Shown: positions 7,016 to 8,703 of the stretch, piece after piece
How the letters are laid out: each line of letters begins with the position of its first letter
Position numbering within the stretch: position 1 is the stretch's first letter
Position numbers and translations under genes: made by a program
Notes under the pieces: generated by a model
Seen by the model: the letters and a program-made list of their open reading frames with translations, nothing else
Told to the model about the DNA's origin: nothing
Databases searched by the model: none
Source of the DNA: Solirubrobacteraceae bacterium
GTDB taxonomy: Bacteria; Actinomycetota; Thermoleophilia; Solirubrobacterales; Solirubrobacteraceae
DNA length: 8,703 nt
Direction: 5' to 3'
Assembly: GCA_025935735.1 (NCBI GenBank)
Contig: JAICUS010000234.1
Span: 1 to 8,703, forward strand

Positions 7016-7024
7016 GGAGGCCTC
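7009..7024 (+). promoter_or_regulatory. Strong Shine-Dalgarno inside a palindrome, before the methyltransferase gene
   Basis: AGGAGG (7015-7020) sits four bases before ATG 7025 and overlaps the stop TGA 7013-7015 of the GST-like gene, which favours translational coupling. The site is inside CCTCCT-G-AGGAGG (about 7008-7020), and the following CCTC (7021-7024) can also pair with GAGG. The Shine-Dalgarno could therefore be masked by either flank until ribosomes finishing the upstream gene open it. It is the only strong Shine-Dalgarno before a plus-strand gene in the window. Confidence 0.7.
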
Positions 7025-8098
7025 ATGAGCACCATCGAGCACGCCGTCGAGGTCGACGGCGACAAGCTCATGCAGTTCGTCTTCCGCGCAGTCGACGAGG
7101 TCGGCGCCACCCTGAACGCCGCCCTGGTCGTCATGGGCGACAAGCTCGGCCTCTACCGGGCGCTCGCCGGGACCGGCGGGCTGACCCCCGCCGAGCTGGC
7201 CGAGCGCACGGGCACGGCCGAGCGCTACGTGCGCGAGTGGCTGAACGCCCAGGCGGCCGGCGGCTTCGTCGCCTACGAGGACGGCCGCTACGCCCTGCCG
7301 CCGGAGCAGACGGTCGCGCTCACCGACCCGGACAGCCCCGCGTACCTGCCGGGGTTCTTCCAGATCGCGCTCGGGTCGGTCATCGACTCGCCGCGGATCG
7401 CCGAGGCGGCGCGCACCGGCGCGGGCGTCGGCTGGCACGAGCACGTCCACGACGTCCACGAGGGCTGCGAGCGCTTCTTCCGCCCCGGCTACAACGCCCA
7501 CCTGATCGCCGAGTGGCTGCCGGCGCTCGACGGCGTGGTCGAGAAGCTGGAGCACGGCGCGCGGGTGGCGGACGTCGGCTGCGGCCACGGCGCCTCGACG
7601 GTCCTGATGGCGCAGGCGTTCCCGCGGTCGGCCTTCGTCGGCGCCGACTACCACGACGGCTCGATCGAGACCGCGCGCCGGCGGGCTACGGACGCGGGCG
7701 TCGCGGACCGCGTGCGCTTCGAGGTCGCGCCCGCCGCGGCCTACGGCGGCGCGGCGTACGACCTGGTGACGATGTTCGACTGCCTGCACGACATGGGCGA
7801 CCCGGTCGGCGCGGCCCGCCACGTGCACTCGACCCTCCGGCGGGACGGCACGTGGATGATCGTCGAGCCCAACGCCGGCGACCGCGTGGAGGACAACCTC
7901 AACCCGGTCGGCCGCGCCTACTACGCGTTCTCGACGCTGCTGTGCACGCCGGCGTCGCTCTCGCAGGAGGTCGGCCTGGCGCTGGGCGCGCAGGCGGGCG
8001 AGGCGAAGATCCGCGAGGTCGTGCAGGCGGCCGGCTTCACCCGCTTCCGCCGGGTCGCCGAGACGCCGTTCAACCTCGTGTTCGAGGCGCGCCCGTGA
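7025..8098 (+). CDS. SAM-dependent methyltransferase with N-terminal winged-helix domain (Rv2258c-like)
   Basis: The product is 357 residues. Residues about 14-115 form a winged-helix dimerisation domain like that of O-methyltransferases and Rv2258c-type proteins: [12 protein letters not shown] (37-48), [20 protein letters not shown] (53-72) and a wing ending in RYAL. Residues about 155-355 form a class I Rossmann methyltransferase. Motif I is [11 protein letters not shown] (181-191), the acidic residue of strand 2 is in GADYHDGS (206-213, D208), [10 protein letters not shown] (251-260) is motif IV-like, and IVEPNAGD (279-286) lies in a later strand. All expected SAM-binding elements are present, so it should be active; the methyl acceptor is unknown, plausibly a small molecule. 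It has a strong Shine-Dalgarno and starts nine bases after the GST-like gene, suggesting joint expression and perhaps joint action on a small electrophilic or phenolic compound; that link is inference. Confidence 0.9.
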   Translation: MSTIEHAVEVDGDKLMQFVFRAVDEVGATLNAALVVMGDKLGLYRALAGTGGLTPAELAERTGTAERYVREWLNAQAAGGFVAYEDGRYALPPEQTVALTDPDSPAYLPGFFQIALGSVIDSPRIAEAARTGAGVGWHEHVHDVHEGCERFFRPGYNAHLIAEWLPALDGVVEKLEHGARVADVGCGHGASTVLMAQAFPRSAFVGADYHDGSIETARRRATDAGVADRVRFEVAPAAAYGGAAYDLVTMFDCLHDMGDPVGAARHVHSTLRRDGTWMIVEPNAGDRVEDNLNPVGRAYYAFSTLLCTPASLSQEVGLALGAQAGEAKIREVVQAAGFTRFRRVAETPFNLVFEARP

Positions 8099-8110
8099 GG
8101 TGCCCGTCGA

Positions 8111-8123
8111 CATACTGACTCGG
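8111..8123 (+). promoter_or_regulatory. Candidate leaderless -10 element for the helicase gene
   Basis: CATACT (8111-8116) matches four of six bases of TATAAT and ends seven bases before ATG 8124. There is no Shine-Dalgarno in GACTCGG. I find no clear -35 hexamer; the position where one would lie is in the end of the methyltransferase gene and its stop. Only 25 bases separate the two genes, so read-through from the upstream operon is also possible. Confidence 0.4.
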
Positions 8124-8703
8124 ATGACCAGCGCCGGCGCCGCCACGAGGCTGATCGACAGGCTGCCGGACGCCGCCGACGCCGACGACGTCTACGAGGC
8201 GTTCGTCGGCTGGTCGCACGAGCAGGGCCTGAGCCTCTATCCGCACCAGGAAGAGGCCGTGATCGAGCTGTTCACCGGCAACAACGTGATCCTGGCGACG
8301 CCGACCGGGTCCGGGAAGTCGATGGTGGCGATCGCCGCGCACTTCGCGGCGCTCGCCGACCGTCGCGTCACGTTCTACACGGCGCCGATCAAGGCGCTCG
8401 TGTCGGAGAAGTTCTTCGCCCTGTGCGCCGTGTTCGGGGCGGAGAACGTCGGGATGTTGACCGGTGACGCGTCGGTCAACAGCGGCGCGCCGGTCATCTG
8501 CTGCACGGCCGAGGTGCTGGCCAACATCGCGCTGCGCGAGGGCGCCGACGCGGACATCGGCCAGGTCGTGATGGACGAGTTCCACTTCTACGCCGAGCCG
8601 CAGCGCGGCTGGGCGTGGCAGGTGCCGATCCTGACCCTGCCGCGGGCGCAGTTCCTGCTGATGTCGGCGCCGCTGGGCGACGTGCGCGCGCTGCGCGAGG
8701 ACC
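8124..8703 (+). CDS. DEAD/DEAH-box helicase (DUF3516-type, actinobacterial), 3'-partial
   Basis: 193 codons are visible and the gene runs off the window. The ATG at 8124 precedes a frame containing the superfamily 2 helicase core in order: LYPHQEEAV (38-46), Walker [10 protein letters not shown] (58-66, K65), motif Ia [15 protein letters not shown] (84-98), GMLTGDASV (110-118), [17 protein letters not shown] (126-142), and DEFH motif II at 151-154 followed by GWAWQVP. This pattern matches helicases that carry a C-terminal DUF3516 in mycobacteria and other actinobacteria, related to Ski2/Lhr RNA helicases; the C-terminal domain is outside the window, so that assignment rests on the N-terminal sequence. 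Motif III, usually SAT in this family, reads SAP (181-183) in MSAPLGDV. It probably acts in RNA handling. It lies 25 bases after the methyltransferase gene but may have its own promoter. Confidence 0.9.
   Translation, partial: MTSAGAATRLIDRLPDAADADDVYEAFVGWSHEQGLSLYPHQEEAVIELFTGNNVILATPTGSGKSMVAIAAHFAALADRRVTFYTAPIKALVSEKFFALCAVFGAENVGMLTGDASVNSGAPVICCTAEVLANIALREGADADIGQVVMDEFHFYAEPQRGWAWQVPILTLPRAQFLLMSAPLGDVRALRED

Noticed and set aside
4400..8146. A 1248-codon minus-strand open frame antisense to three plus-strand genes and across their junctions
   Set aside because: The plus strand carries clear domain motifs throughout (HD-GYP/LuxR, GST, methyltransferase). The antisense product is low-complexity Arg/Ala/Gly-rich and resembles no family; it is a shadow of codon bias, though its length across three gene junctions is notable.

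Overview
The window is about 8.7 kb of very GC-rich DNA, coding on both strands with strong G/C bias at third codon positions. It looks chromosomal and reads as a high-GC actinobacterium. I infer Thermoleophilia (Solirubrobacterales-like) from gene content: a membrane sensor N-terminus of a type I associate with that group feeding a SpoIIE-type phosphatase, a small secreted family with a WGD...GNEP pattern, a glutathione-S-transferase-fold protein typical of that order, a degenerate HD-GYP/LuxR regulator and an actinobacterial DUF3516-type helicase. This taxonomic call rests on recall of family sequences, not on a search. I saw no tRNA, rRNA, insertion sequence, CRISPR array or phage gene.

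Layout. (1) Positions 1-786, plus strand: the 3' part of a PLP-dependent cysteine-synthase-like gene whose start lies outside the window. Its substrate loop is altered and two internal segments look shortened. (2) 787-3618, minus strand: a large membrane-anchored GAF-PAS-GAF-PP2C (SpoIIE/RsbU-like) phosphatase. Its stop codon abuts the stop of gene 1 in one palindrome, TGATCA. (3) About 3619-3873: a divergent, very GC-rich intergenic region with a set of competing hairpins. (4) 3874-4482, plus: a small secreted protein of unknown function. (5) 4571-6151, plus: tandem degenerate HD-GYP-like domains fused to a LuxR-type DNA-binding domain. (6) 6200-7015, plus: a GST-fold protein. (7) 7025-8098, plus: a winged-helix/SAM-dependent methyltransferase, nine bases after gene 6 and probably co-transcribed and translationally coupled with it. 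(8) 8124 to the window end, plus: the N-terminal part of a DEAD/DEAH-type helicase.

How they may fit together. Genes 2 and 5 are signalling proteins, one probably acting on an anti-sigma-factor antagonist and the other a transcription factor, but neither has an obvious partner in the window. Genes 6 and 7 are the only convincing operon. The most distinctive expression feature is that three plus-strand genes (4571, 6200, 8124) each have a -10-like hexamer 6-7 nt before the start codon and no Shine-Dalgarno sequence, as expected for leaderless mRNAs, while the internal operon gene (7025) has a strong Shine-Dalgarno. I did not find a clear multi-gene novel system. The best candidates for new biology are the remodelled cysteine-synthase paralogue, the catalytically degenerate HD-GYP/LuxR regulator and the hairpin cluster upstream of the secreted protein.
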